From positions 24,772 to 88,771 of the forward strand of contig JAQGNE010000021.1 in the NCBI GenBank assembly GCA_028291985.1: a stretch of 64,000 nt of DNA. Direction: 5' to 3'. Source of the DNA: Polaromonas sp. (GTDB lineage Bacteria; Pseudomonadota; Gammaproteobacteria; Burkholderiales; Burkholderiaceae_C). Positions 46,376 to 55,278 of the stretch are shown piece after piece (the first letter of the stretch is position 1; every line of letters starts with the position of its first letter). The translations under genes and the position numbers were made by a program. Under the pieces are notes generated by a model, which saw nothing but the letters and a program-made list of their open reading frames with translations, was not told where the DNA came from and ran no database searches.

Positions 46376-49003
46376 ATGTATGCCACTACCGCAAGACGCC
46401 CGCTGCCCATGCAGCGATTTTTCGCACCCTGGCTGGTCAGCCTGTTGCCTGCCTTCCTGATGGTGTTTGCTGGCTTCGCCGCGCATGCAGCGCCGCCCCC
46501 GGCAGGCACGTCGATCAGCAACCAAGCGTCCGCGAGCTATCTTGACGGTACCGGCGTAACGCGAACGGTCAACTCCAACATTGTGCAAACGACGGTGCAA
46601 CAGGTCGCCAGCCTGACCCTTGCGACCAGCGGCACGCAGAACGCAACTGCAGGCAGCGTGGCGTATTACCCGCACACGCTGACCAACACCGGAAACGGCA
46701 TCGATACGTTCGCACTTTCGACCAGCAATGCTGGCGTATTTTCAATGACCGGTGTGCAGATCTTTGCAGACAATGGCAGCGGGCAGCCAACCGGCCCCGC
46801 CATCACCAGTTCGGGTCCCGTGGCGTCCAATGCGCAGTTCAGGTTCATCGTCGCCGGCACCTTGCCTGCGGGCGCCGCGAACACGAACACCAATACCATT
46901 ACCGTGTTGGCTGCCAGCGGCTTTACGCCTGCCACGACGGCGAGCAATACCGACGTGACCACGGTAACGTCCAATGCAGTGATCACGCTCACGAAATCCG
47001 TCAATGTTTCGAGCGGCGCGCCAGGCGGTACCTATACATACAGCCTGACATACACCAACACTGGTAATAGCAATGCCACAGGCGTCACCATCAGTGACCC
47101 CATTCCAGCTGGCCTGAACTATGTGCCTGGATCAGCGCGTTGGAGTGTCACCGGTGCAAGCACACCCATCGACACTGGTGCATCCGTCGGAACTGCTCCC
47201 AACACGCTGACATCGGCCTACACCCCAGGCAACGCGACCTTTGCCGCGACGCTGGCCCAGGTTACACCGGGGCAGTCGGGCATCATCAGTTTCCAGGTCG
47301 TAGTCGCTACCGACGCTTCGCCTGGCATACGCAACAACACAGCCAACACCTCCTATAACAACGGCGCGGTTGCGGCAACCGGCTCTTCTAATACAGTGCC
47401 TTTCAACGTAAGCGCGATCGCTTCTGCCACCATGACTGGCGCCACGGTGGCAGGACCTGCGGCACCTGGGTCTACGGTTAGCTTCACCAACGTGCTCACC
47501 AATGCAGGCACCGGGGTCGACACCTTTGAGATCACGCTGAGCGCGGGTAACTTCCCAGCGGGTACGACCTTCCAGTTGTTTAAGAGCGACGGTGTTACAC
47601 CCATGGTTGACACCAATGGCAATTCAACGCTGGACACAGGACCTATCCCCGCATCGCCAGGCCTCAACACCTACAACGTGATAGTCAAGGCCACTTTGCC
47701 TCCGAATGCAACGAACGCAAGTGCACCTTTCTCTGTTGTTAAAACGGCTCGCTCATCTGTCAATCCTGCCCAGGCCGCAACAGCGACTGACACACTGACG
47801 GCTATCGCGGCGTCGACAGTTGACCTGCGAAACAATTCGGCTACCGGTCTTGGTGGCGGGGCGGGTCCTGAAGTTGCCGCAGTTGTCACCAACACCGTTG
47901 CTGCAGGTGCTTCTACCGTGTTCACGCTGGTTGCCAACAATACGGGGTCGTCTCCCGACAGCTACAACCTCGCTGCCAGCACCGTGTCAAACTTTGCGAC
48001 CCAAGTCCCGCCAGCCGGCTGGACGGTGAGTTTTCGTGCTGACGGTGGAGGCGGAACTTGTACCACGCTGGGCGCCACCCTCACTAATACCCCGTCCGTT
48101 CCCGCGAGCGGTTCAAGTGTGTTTTGCGCCGTTGTTACCGTCCCTGCTGGGGCCCCAGCAGGGACAAGCGATCTGTATTTCCGCACGCTGTCGTCCACTT
48201 CCGGCGCTAGCGACATTGTTCATGATGCCGTGACCGTCAACGCAGCCCGTTCAGTGGTGATCACCAACGCAGGCACAGGGCAGACCTATCCAGGCGGCTC
48301 GTTTGTGTATAGCCATACGTTGAAGAATGAAGGAAACGTCACTGAGGGTAGCGGAACGCCAAGCACCATTGCCTTGTCAAGCGTCAACAACCAGAGCGGC
48401 TGGACCTCGGCCCTCTATTACGATGCCAACAATAACGGCGTATTGGACCCGGCCGACCCTGCCTTTACCGGCAACCTCAACACCTTGGCTGGATTGAGTG
48501 GCGGATTGGCACCTGGCGCATCGATCACGGTTTTCAATCGGGTTATCGCTCCTAGCGGAGCCATCCCCGGCGCGGTCAACGTCACCACCATTACGGTCAC
48601 AACATCAGGAGGCACTGCACCCCCTCCGGTTGCCACAATTACCGACACCACTACCGTCATTGCCGGCAACCTGACGCTGAGTAAGGCCCAGTCGCTAAGC
48701 ACCGCCTGCGCCGGACCTACCGGCGGAACGGTCTACACGCTGGGCAACCTGAGCGCCAAACCTAATGAATGCGTGCTTTATCAACTGACCGTGACCAATG
48801 TGGGCTCGGGCGATGCCACGAACGTCGTGGTATCAGATGCAACGCCGTCATTCACCACATTAAGCACAGCGCCCGCCGTCACAGTTGGAACAATTACCGC
48901 GCCTCCAGCGGTGGGATCGGCTGGCACGATCACTGCCACGGTTGGAACGCTGACACCTGGCCAGTCCGCCGTAGTGACTTTCGGGGTGCGGATTACGCCT
49001 TAA
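46376..49003 (+). CDS. large secreted DUF11-repeat protein
   Basis: 875 residues; GAGGAGA lies 8 bases before the ATG at 46376, while the adjacent in-frame GTG is too close. Signal peptide to about residue 38 (FAGFAAHA|APPPAG). Several DUF11-like domains follow, marked by NTG-rich strands (HTLTNTGNGIDTF, TYTNTGNSNATGVTISDPIPAGL, FTNVLTNAGTGVDTF, HTLKNEGNVTEGSG). It has one Ca-binding-like loop, DANNNGVLDPADPAF. The end (VVVSDATPSFTT...VVTFGVRITP) matches the C-terminus of the 910-residue protein. No membrane anchor, PEP-CTERM or LPXTG is visible. Codons favour Thr, Ala, Gly and Asn. A surface or adhesive role is inferred. Confidence 0.85.
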   Translation: MYATTARRPLPMQRFFAPWLVSLLPAFLMVFAGFAAHAAPPPAGTSISNQASASYLDGTGVTRTVNSNIVQTTVQQVASLTLATSGTQNATAGSVAYYPHTLTNTGNGIDTFALSTSNAGVFSMTGVQIFADNGSGQPTGPAITSSGPVASNAQFRFIVAGTLPAGAANTNTNTITVLAASGFTPATTASNTDVTTVTSNAVITLTKSVNVSSGAPGGTYTYSLTYTNTGNSNATGVTISDPIPAGLNYVPGSARWSVTGASTPIDTGASVGTAPNTLTSAYTPGNATFAATLAQVTPGQSGIISFQVVVATDASPGIRNNTANTSYNNGAVAATGSSNTVPFNVSAIASATMTGATVAGPAAPGSTVSFTNVLTNAGTGVDTFEITLSAGNFPAGTTFQLFKSDGVTPMVDTNGNSTLDTGPIPASPGLNTYNVIVKATLPPNATNASAPFSVVKTARSSVNPAQAATATDTLTAIAASTVDLRNNSATGLGGGAGPEVAAVVTNTVAAGASTVFTLVANNTGSSPDSYNLAASTVSNFATQVPPAGWTVSFRADGGGGTCTTLGATLTNTPSVPASGSSVFCAVVTVPAGAPAGTSDLYFRTLSSTSGASDIVHDAVTVNAARSVVITNAGTGQTYPGGSFVYSHTLKNEGNVTEGSGTPSTIALSSVNNQSGWTSALYYDANNNGVLDPADPAFTGNLNTLAGLSGGLAPGASITVFNRVIAPSGAIPGAVNVTTITVTTSGGTAPPPVATITDTTTVIAGNLTLSKAQSLSTACAGPTGGTVYTLGNLSAKPNECVLYQLTVTNVGSGDATNVVVSDATPSFTTLSTAPAVTVGTITAPPAVGSAGTITATVGTLTPGQSAVVTFGVRITP

Positions 49004-49019
49004 CGGCAACGGGCCCAGT

Positions 49020-49050
49020 GCGGGGAAAGGCTTGGCTTTTCCCCGCTTTT
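49020..49050 (+). terminator. Rho-independent terminator between two secreted-protein genes
   Basis: GCGGGGAAAGGC pairs with GCTTTTCCCCGC around TTG (12 pairs, one G-U), followed by TTTT. It lies 17 bases after the 875-residue protein gene's stop and 70 bases before the next start, so the 2052-residue gene may have its own promoter or be expressed by read-through. Confidence 0.8.
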
Positions 49051-49119
49051 CAAAAGCCGTTACTTCTGAGCGGTCTGTGAAAGCACTCCGCTGCGATTGC
49101 CAGCCCTATCTTAGAACTG

Positions 49120-52100
49120 ATGCTTACCCGCCTGCTTAGCAAATTGCTTTTTGCCGTGGTGCTGCTCTGTTCAACGGCGGCCGGGCAAGCGGCGCCTCCG
49201 CCGGCGGGTGCTGTCATCAGCAATACCGGTCAGGGCATATATATCGATTCAACCACCGGACTGTCCGTTCGGCTGGTGTCGAACACCGTCAATACCATCG
49301 TAAGGGTCCTGGAAGCGCTGACGTTGACAAACAGCCAAAACCTGTTGGTCGCTACGGGCTCAGTTTTTTCCATCAGCCACACGCTGACCAACACAGGCAA
49401 TGTCGCCAGCAGTTTTCTTGTGTCTGTCGCCATTGGATCGGGAGGTGCGTTCACACCTGTCAATCTGCAGGTGGTTGATGACGTCAATGCAAACGGCCGT
49501 ATTGATCCGGGCGAGCCTGTTTTGACGCCCGGCAGCGTTATTGGCCTGCCTCCCGGGGCCAGCGCCATGCTGCTGGTGACAGGGCAAATTCCAGCTGGCG
49601 CGTCTCCTGGACAGCAAGCGTCGCTGATGATCACCGCCACCAGCCAGTTGCAGGGTGTCTCCGCCAGCAACACTGACGCGCTAAACCTGACCAATGGTGC
49701 GGCCGTACAGGTGACACTTGCGGCATCATTACCCTCGGCCACACCTGGCGTTCCTTTCGATCTGACGGCCATTGCCGTCAACAGCGGTGCTGGTCCCGCA
49801 GGACCGACGCTGGTCAATATCAACGGTGCGGCTGCCAACCTGTTCGTGCTGCGCATTCCCATACCAGCCAACACGACGTTTGTCGCATCGCAACAGGCTG
49901 TTCCTGCCGACGCGCAACTGCTTTACCACCTGACCGGCTCGCCTGCCGACAGCTACGTCGTTGTACTTGCTGCAGGTTCGGTAGTTGATGCTGTCGGCTG
50001 GGCGCTGACAAGTCTGCCCGCCAATGGCAGGCTGCAGGGTCACTTAACGGTTCAGTCAAACGCCAACGCTGCGGGTTCGATATCGGCGACTGCTTTTATT
50101 GATTGGAACGAGTTTGGAGCCAACTTCACAACACCCAGCAACACGGTGTTGTTGGCATTGCCCCCTCGTGCTGCAAGTATCAATTTCTACCCGCCCAGCG
50201 GCTACAACACACCGGCCACGCAAAGCTCCCTTGGCACTCCGCTGTTTGTCCAGGTGGACGCTGCCGCTTGCAATGCTGATTCACTGTCGATTGGCAGCAT
50301 CGTGGTAACGCTGGTCAGTCAGCTCACAGGCGACACCGAATCATTCACGGCCACTGAAACGGGACCAAATACCGGCCTTTACAGAATTTTGCCGAACGTG
50401 CCGACTGGAAACGCCAGCTCCCGTGTTGTGGCTTCGGGCAATGGCGTGATGGAAGTGCTGCGCAACGATACTATTTCGGCAACCGTCACAACCTGCGGTG
50501 GCCTTTCAGTAACAGCGACGACCGTGTTACTGATTGACCCAAGCGGGGTGGTTTACAACAGCCGCACGGGATTGCCAGTCGCGTCGGTCACAGTGGAGCT
50601 CATCGACGTCACAGGCGCGGGCAACGGTGGCAGCCCCGGGACGGCTGCTGTCGTTTTTGAGGCCGATGGCGTGACGCCGGCCCCAGCTGTCATCACGACC
50701 GGCGCTGACGGAAGCTTCTCGTTTCCACTGGTCTCGTCAAGCACCTACCGCCTTCGGGTCACGACGCCAGCCGGCTTCACCTTTGCGTCTGCGTTGCCGC
50801 CCGCGCTCCAGCCCGCCGGGCGTTTTATAGACGCCCAGGGGTCATATGGAGGCCCGTTTCGGGTCGACGACCGGCCGGTTCGGCTCGATGTGCCAGTTGA
50901 TCCTTCTGAGGCCAGCAGCCTGTTCATCGAAAAAACCGCTAAAAAAACTATTGCCGAGATCGGTGATTTTGTTGACTACACCGTGCGATTCAACAACGTT
51001 GCTGCAGTTTCTCTGCCAGGGGTGTTTTTGAAAGACCGGCTACCCGCGGGCTTTACCTACGTCCGCGGCACGGCTCGCTTCGGGGACGTGCCCTTACCCG
51101 ATCCTGTCAATCGCAATGGCCCCAATTTGCAATTCAATATAGGAACTATCGCCGCCGGTGGTCAGCCGAAGCTGACTTACCGCGTGCGGCTGGGCGTGGG
51201 TAGCGCAGGCGGAACAGGCGTTAACAGTGCTCAGGCTTTCAGTGGGCGGCTGGTGTCGAACCAAAGCAGCGTCCGTGTCAAAGTAGTCGGCGGGGTTTTC
51301 TCAAGCAAGGCGTATGTGGTTGGCAAGGTATTCGCGGACTGCAGCCGGGATGGCATTCAGAATGCGGCGGATCCTGGGGTTCCAGGTGTTCGCATTTACC
51401 TTGAAAACGGCACCTATGCGGTAACGGACGAAGAAGGCAAATACAGCCTGTACGGCCTGGAACCTCGTACCCATGTGGCGAAATTGGACCTTACCAGCCT
51501 GCCAATTTCGGCAACTCTACAGGTGCTTGGCAACCGCAACGCCATGGATGCTGGCAGCCGATTTGTCGATTTGACGAACGGTGAACTCGCCAAGGCGGAC
51601 TTTGCAATCGAGGGCTGTACGCTGCTTGTTCGGGAACAGATCGACATACGCCGTCGCGCGCTTTCCAACCCGTCTGAAATTGCACAAGCGGCCATCAATC
51701 CCTTGACTCGCGACGCCGCGGCTGCGGTTGACGCCCGTACGCTTCCGGCAGCGGGTGCAATTGGTTTACCCGGAGCACTTCGTTCAGCCACAGGCGACAG
51801 CAACGCCGTGCACAATGGTGGGACGATGAGCGGCCTGCCAGCCATGCCTTTTCGCGACGGATTTACGCGCCCGCCTTCGGCGACCGGCGCCAATGCCCCA
51901 GCGATTGGTGCTGTGGGCGATACCGGCGGGCCCTACGCACCCTATGCGCAAGGCATCGCTCGTCCGCTCTATGTATCCCCGGCGAGTGTGCAAAAAGCAA
52001 ATCCTGCTCGAAGTCCGGAGCCCGCTGAGGCCGTCATTGGCATGGAGCCGGTGCTGATAACGCAGCCTCTGGAAGACCTATTACCCGGGCTTACTGCCGA

Positions 52101-55100
52101 GGTCGGCTTCATAGGGCTGAGTGACCGGCAGGTACTCAACGCAGCGCAGACACGGGTTCGCGTAAAGGGTCCCTCGGCTGCAACGTTTGAATTAACCGTG
52201 AATGGCCAGCTGGTTTCTGCAGGCCAGGTAGGAAAAAAGAGCAATTTCGCCAAAACTGGCGTAACGGCGTGGGAATACATTGGCGTTAATCTGGCTGCAG
52301 GGTCAAACACGCTTAGTGTGCGGGCCCTCGACAGCTTTGGCATCGCTCGCGGAAGCTCGCAGATCGTGGTCCGCGCGCCGGGCCAGTTGGCGAGCATGGA
52401 CATCATGGCGCCTGCCGATCCCGTAGCCGATGCAGCAACGCCCTTGGCCATTACGGTGTTGCTCCGGGACGCCGCTGGATTGCCGGTTGCAGGACCCATG
52501 CAGGTGACGCTGCAAGCCAGCCTCGGTCAATGGCAAACTGCTGATCTGGACCCGAGCCAAAACGGCACCCAGGTTTTCGTGGAAGGCGGCAGCGGCCGTT
52601 TCATGTTGTTGCCACCTGCACAGCCTGGACGGGCCGATATCAGCGCATCAAGTGGCACTATCCGGTCGACGGCTGTGATCGATTTTATTCCCAACTTGCG
52701 ACCCATGATTGCCGCAGGCATCGTGGAAGGCACCGTCAACCTGCGCAGCCTTAATCCCGGCGCGCTGCAGCCCGCGCAAGGCGGCGATGTGTTCGAACGC
52801 CAGATCCAAAGCACGTCCCGCAGCTTCAGCGGCGGTAAGGGCGATGTGGCTGCACGGACCGCGCTCTTTCTGAAGGGCAAAGTGTTGGGATCCTCGCTGC
52901 TGACGCTGTCGTATGACTCTGACAAACCTGCTGACACGGCGTTGTTCCGTGACATTCAGCCCAATCAGTTCTATCCGGTGTACGGAGATGCCGGTACTCG
53001 CGGATTTGATGCCCAGTCCACCGGCAGGCTGTATGTGTTGCTTCAAAACGGCACCAGCTTCGCCTTGCTGGGAGACTACACCACGCAAAGCGACAACGCC
53101 GCGCGTCAGCTGAGCCAGTACTCGCGGGCCCTGAACGGCGTCAAAGGCCGCTGGGAAAACGGCGCACTCAGCGCAGAAGGTTTTGCCAGTCAAACATCGA
53201 CAACCCAGCTTGTGCAGGAATTTCGTGCCAATGGCACTTCAGGTCCCTTTCGCCTGAACCCTAGCGGCGTGATCAACAGCCAGCAGGTAAACCTTCTTAC
53301 CCGCAACCGCAATCAGCCTTCCGTCATCATGAGTGATGTCGCGCTGACCTCCTTTACCGATTATGAAATCGAGCCCTTCAGCGGATTGCTGCTGCTCAAA
53401 AGCCCGGTAGCCAGCATTGACGCTGACCTAAACCCTGTTTTTGTTCGCGTGAGTTATGCCGTCGACACTGGTGGTCCGAAGCACTCGGTCGCGGGCGCGG
53501 AAGGCCGCCTGCAGATCAATCCGTCCTTATCTATTGGCGCCAGCGTCGTGCAAGACCAGGATCCTGCCAACAAGCAAAACCTGGAGGGTGTCAATTTCAG
53601 CGCGCGGCTGGGCGACAAAACCGTCGCAACTGGCGAAATCGCCCGCAGCACCACCGACATCCAGGGAAGTGGTTCAGCTGCGCGCATTGACATTCGCCAT
53701 GACGGAGACGCATTGCAGGCAAAGGTATGGGGCGTTCGGACCGATCCCGGGTTCTACAACATTGGCAGCCCTCAGTCGGCCGGGCAGTCGGAATATGGCG
53801 CCAAACTGGCTTACCCGCTGGACGCCAGCAGTCGTCTGGTCGGTGAGGCGCTACGCACGACAAACAGCGTTACAGGAGCGGAACAGTCCGGCATGGAACT
53901 AAGGCTTGAGCGCAGCTTGCAGGGCAACGCGAAGCTTGAAGTTGGCATGCGCCGAAGCAGTGCCAATGCCTACTCGGTATTGTCGGCGTTTCCGCTTCCC
54001 GGTAGCACCCTGCCCGTACTCCCGTCTGGTGCAGGGCTTACCGCCAACGCCGCGCAGGCCTCTTACACCAGCGCACGTGTCAAGCTCACCGTAGCCGTGC
54101 CGGATGTTCCTGAGGCCGAGGTGTTCGCAGTTGCCGAGTACGCTGTTGACGGTAGCAACGGCCGTGAGGTGGGTGTGGGTGGCAACTATGCTCTCAACCC
54201 GTCCACCAAGCTCTATGCCAGACACAACTTCGTCAACAGCCTGAACGGGCTCAACACCTTGAGCCAGGCGGTTTCGCAGTACGCCACCGTCGCCGGTATC
54301 ACCACCGAGCTGTCCGACAGCACACAGCTTTTCAATGAATACCGAATTGGTGACAGTTTGCAGGGGCGCAGCAGCGAAGCAGCAGTGGGGTTGCGCCGCC
54401 AGCTTCGCCTGGATAACGGCCTGGGCCTGACAGCCAGCGTGCAAAGGGTCAAACCAGTATCGGGCCTTGCTATCGATGACTCCAGTGCCATCGCACTCGG
54501 CGCTGACTATACAGTTGCCGATGATTGGAAAGCTTCCGGTCAGCTGCAGTGGCAAACGTCCGTGAACTCGCGCAGCTGGCTGGTTACAGCTGCCCTGGCC
54601 AACAAGCTCGATGAAGACTGGACGCTGCTCAATCGTGCCCTTTATAGCGTGCAGTCCAGCCAGGCGCCAGGCGGCGGCGAGCGCAAGTTGATCACGGCTC
54701 AGGCTGGGTTTGCATACCGCCCTGTTGCCACGAACGTGTGGAGTGCTCTGGGCCGGATCGAATACAAACGCGACCTTGACAGCACACTTGGTGCTTCGCT
54801 GAACCGTGACGAATCGAGCTGGGTATTTTCAGCACATACAAACCTGCAACCCAGTCGTAGCTGGCTGGTCAGTGGCCGATACGCCGCGCGCTGGGCGCAG
54901 GACCGCTCCAGCGGCATCCACAGCAGTTCTTTTACGCAGCTGCTGGGTGCGCGCTCGACATGGGACATCACCAATTCGTGGGATGCCGGGCTTCAGGCCT
55001 ACCGTACCTGGGGCAACGGCACGGCAGAAGACGCGGTAGGTGTAGAGGTGGGCTACCTCGCCATGAAAAATTTGTGGCTTTCCCTGGGCTACAACATCAA

Positions 55101-55278
55101 AGGATTCAGCGCGCGAGACCTCACAGGTGAGGCCTACACGCGCCGCGGGCTTTACATGCGGATGCGCTTCAAGTTCGATGAGAACCTTTTCGCGGCAAAC
55201 GACGTTTCATCATCGATGTCTTCAGGACCCAGCGCTCCGGCTGCGGTGGCAGCGCCGTTGGCTACTGCCAAGCCATGA
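49120..55278 (+). CDS. giant DUF11/SdrD B-like protein with a predicted C-terminal outer-membrane barrel
   Basis: 2052 residues with a signal peptide (cleavage near residue 24, AGQA|APPPAG). N-terminal DUF11-type domains resemble those of the preceding protein (APPPAGAVISNTG, HTLTNTGNVASSF), with a Ca-binding-like loop DVNANGRIDPGE. A carboxypeptidase-like repeat lies at about 485-560, another DUF11 domain at about 605-720 and an SdrD B-like domain at about 728-790 (VVGKVFADCSRDGIQNAADP). A low-complexity linker follows (about 845-985), then Ig-like domains (about 990-1200). From about 1240 to the end, alternating hydrophobic strands such as LGSSLLTLSYDSD and LWLSLGYNIKGFSAR suggest a large beta-barrel. 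The last strand ends in FKFDENLF, followed by a 30-residue Ala/Pro tail. Function unknown. Confidence 0.82.
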   Translation: MLTRLLSKLLFAVVLLCSTAAGQAAPPPAGAVISNTGQGIYIDSTTGLSVRLVSNTVNTIVRVLEALTLTNSQNLLVATGSVFSISHTLTNTGNVASSFLVSVAIGSGGAFTPVNLQVVDDVNANGRIDPGEPVLTPGSVIGLPPGASAMLLVTGQIPAGASPGQQASLMITATSQLQGVSASNTDALNLTNGAAVQVTLAASLPSATPGVPFDLTAIAVNSGAGPAGPTLVNINGAAANLFVLRIPIPANTTFVASQQAVPADAQLLYHLTGSPADSYVVVLAAGSVVDAVGWALTSLPANGRLQGHLTVQSNANAAGSISATAFIDWNEFGANFTTPSNTVLLALPPRAASINFYPPSGYNTPATQSSLGTPLFVQVDAAACNADSLSIGSIVVTLVSQLTGDTESFTATETGPNTGLYRILPNVPTGNASSRVVASGNGVMEVLRNDTISATVTTCGGLSVTATTVLLIDPSGVVYNSRTGLPVASVTVELIDVTGAGNGGSPGTAAVVFEADGVTPAPAVITTGADGSFSFPLVSSSTYRLRVTTPAGFTFASALPPALQPAGRFIDAQGSYGGPFRVDDRPVRLDVPVDPSEASSLFIEKTAKKTIAEIGDFVDYTVRFNNVAAVSLPGVFLKDRLPAGFTYVRGTARFGDVPLPDPVNRNGPNLQFNIGTIAAGGQPKLTYRVRLGVGSAGGTGVNSAQAFSGRLVSNQSSVRVKVVGGVFSSKAYVVGKVFADCSRDGIQNAADPGVPGVRIYLENGTYAVTDEEGKYSLYGLEPRTHVAKLDLTSLPISATLQVLGNRNAMDAGSRFVDLTNGELAKADFAIEGCTLLVREQIDIRRRALSNPSEIAQAAINPLTRDAAAAVDARTLPAAGAIGLPGALRSATGDSNAVHNGGTMSGLPAMPFRDGFTRPPSATGANAPAIGAVGDTGGPYAPYAQGIARPLYVSPASVQKANPARSPEPAEAVIGMEPVLITQPLEDLLPGLTAEVGFIGLSDRQVLNAAQTRVRVKGPSAATFELTVNGQLVSAGQVGKKSNFAKTGVTAWEYIGVNLAAGSNTLSVRALDSFGIARGSSQIVVRAPGQLASMDIMAPADPVADAATPLAITVLLRDAAGLPVAGPMQVTLQASLGQWQTADLDPSQNGTQVFVEGGSGRFMLLPPAQPGRADISASSGTIRSTAVIDFIPNLRPMIAAGIVEGTVNLRSLNPGALQPAQGGDVFERQIQSTSRSFSGGKGDVAARTALFLKGKVLGSSLLTLSYDSDKPADTALFRDIQPNQFYPVYGDAGTRGFDAQSTGRLYVLLQNGTSFALLGDYTTQSDNAARQLSQYSRALNGVKGRWENGALSAEGFASQTSTTQLVQEFRANGTSGPFRLNPSGVINSQQVNLLTRNRNQPSVIMSDVALTSFTDYEIEPFSGLLLLKSPVASIDADLNPVFVRVSYAVDTGGPKHSVAGAEGRLQINPSLSIGASVVQDQDPANKQNLEGVNFSARLGDKTVATGEIARSTTDIQGSGSAARIDIRHDGDALQAKVWGVRTDPGFYNIGSPQSAGQSEYGAKLAYPLDASSRLVGEALRTTNSVTGAEQSGMELRLERSLQGNAKLEVGMRRSSANAYSVLSAFPLPGSTLPVLPSGAGLTANAAQASYTSARVKLTVAVPDVPEAEVFAVAEYAVDGSNGREVGVGGNYALNPSTKLYARHNFVNSLNGLNTLSQAVSQYATVAGITTELSDSTQLFNEYRIGDSLQGRSSEAAVGLRRQLRLDNGLGLTASVQRVKPVSGLAIDDSSAIALGADYTVADDWKASGQLQWQTSVNSRSWLVTAALANKLDEDWTLLNRALYSVQSSQAPGGGERKLITAQAGFAYRPVATNVWSALGRIEYKRDLDSTLGASLNRDESSWVFSAHTNLQPSRSWLVSGRYAARWAQDRSSGIHSSSFTQLLGARSTWDITNSWDAGLQAYRTWGNGTAEDAVGVEVGYLAMKNLWLSLGYNIKGFSARDLTGEAYTRRGLYMRMRFKFDENLFAANDVSSSMSSGPSAPAAVAAPLATAKP

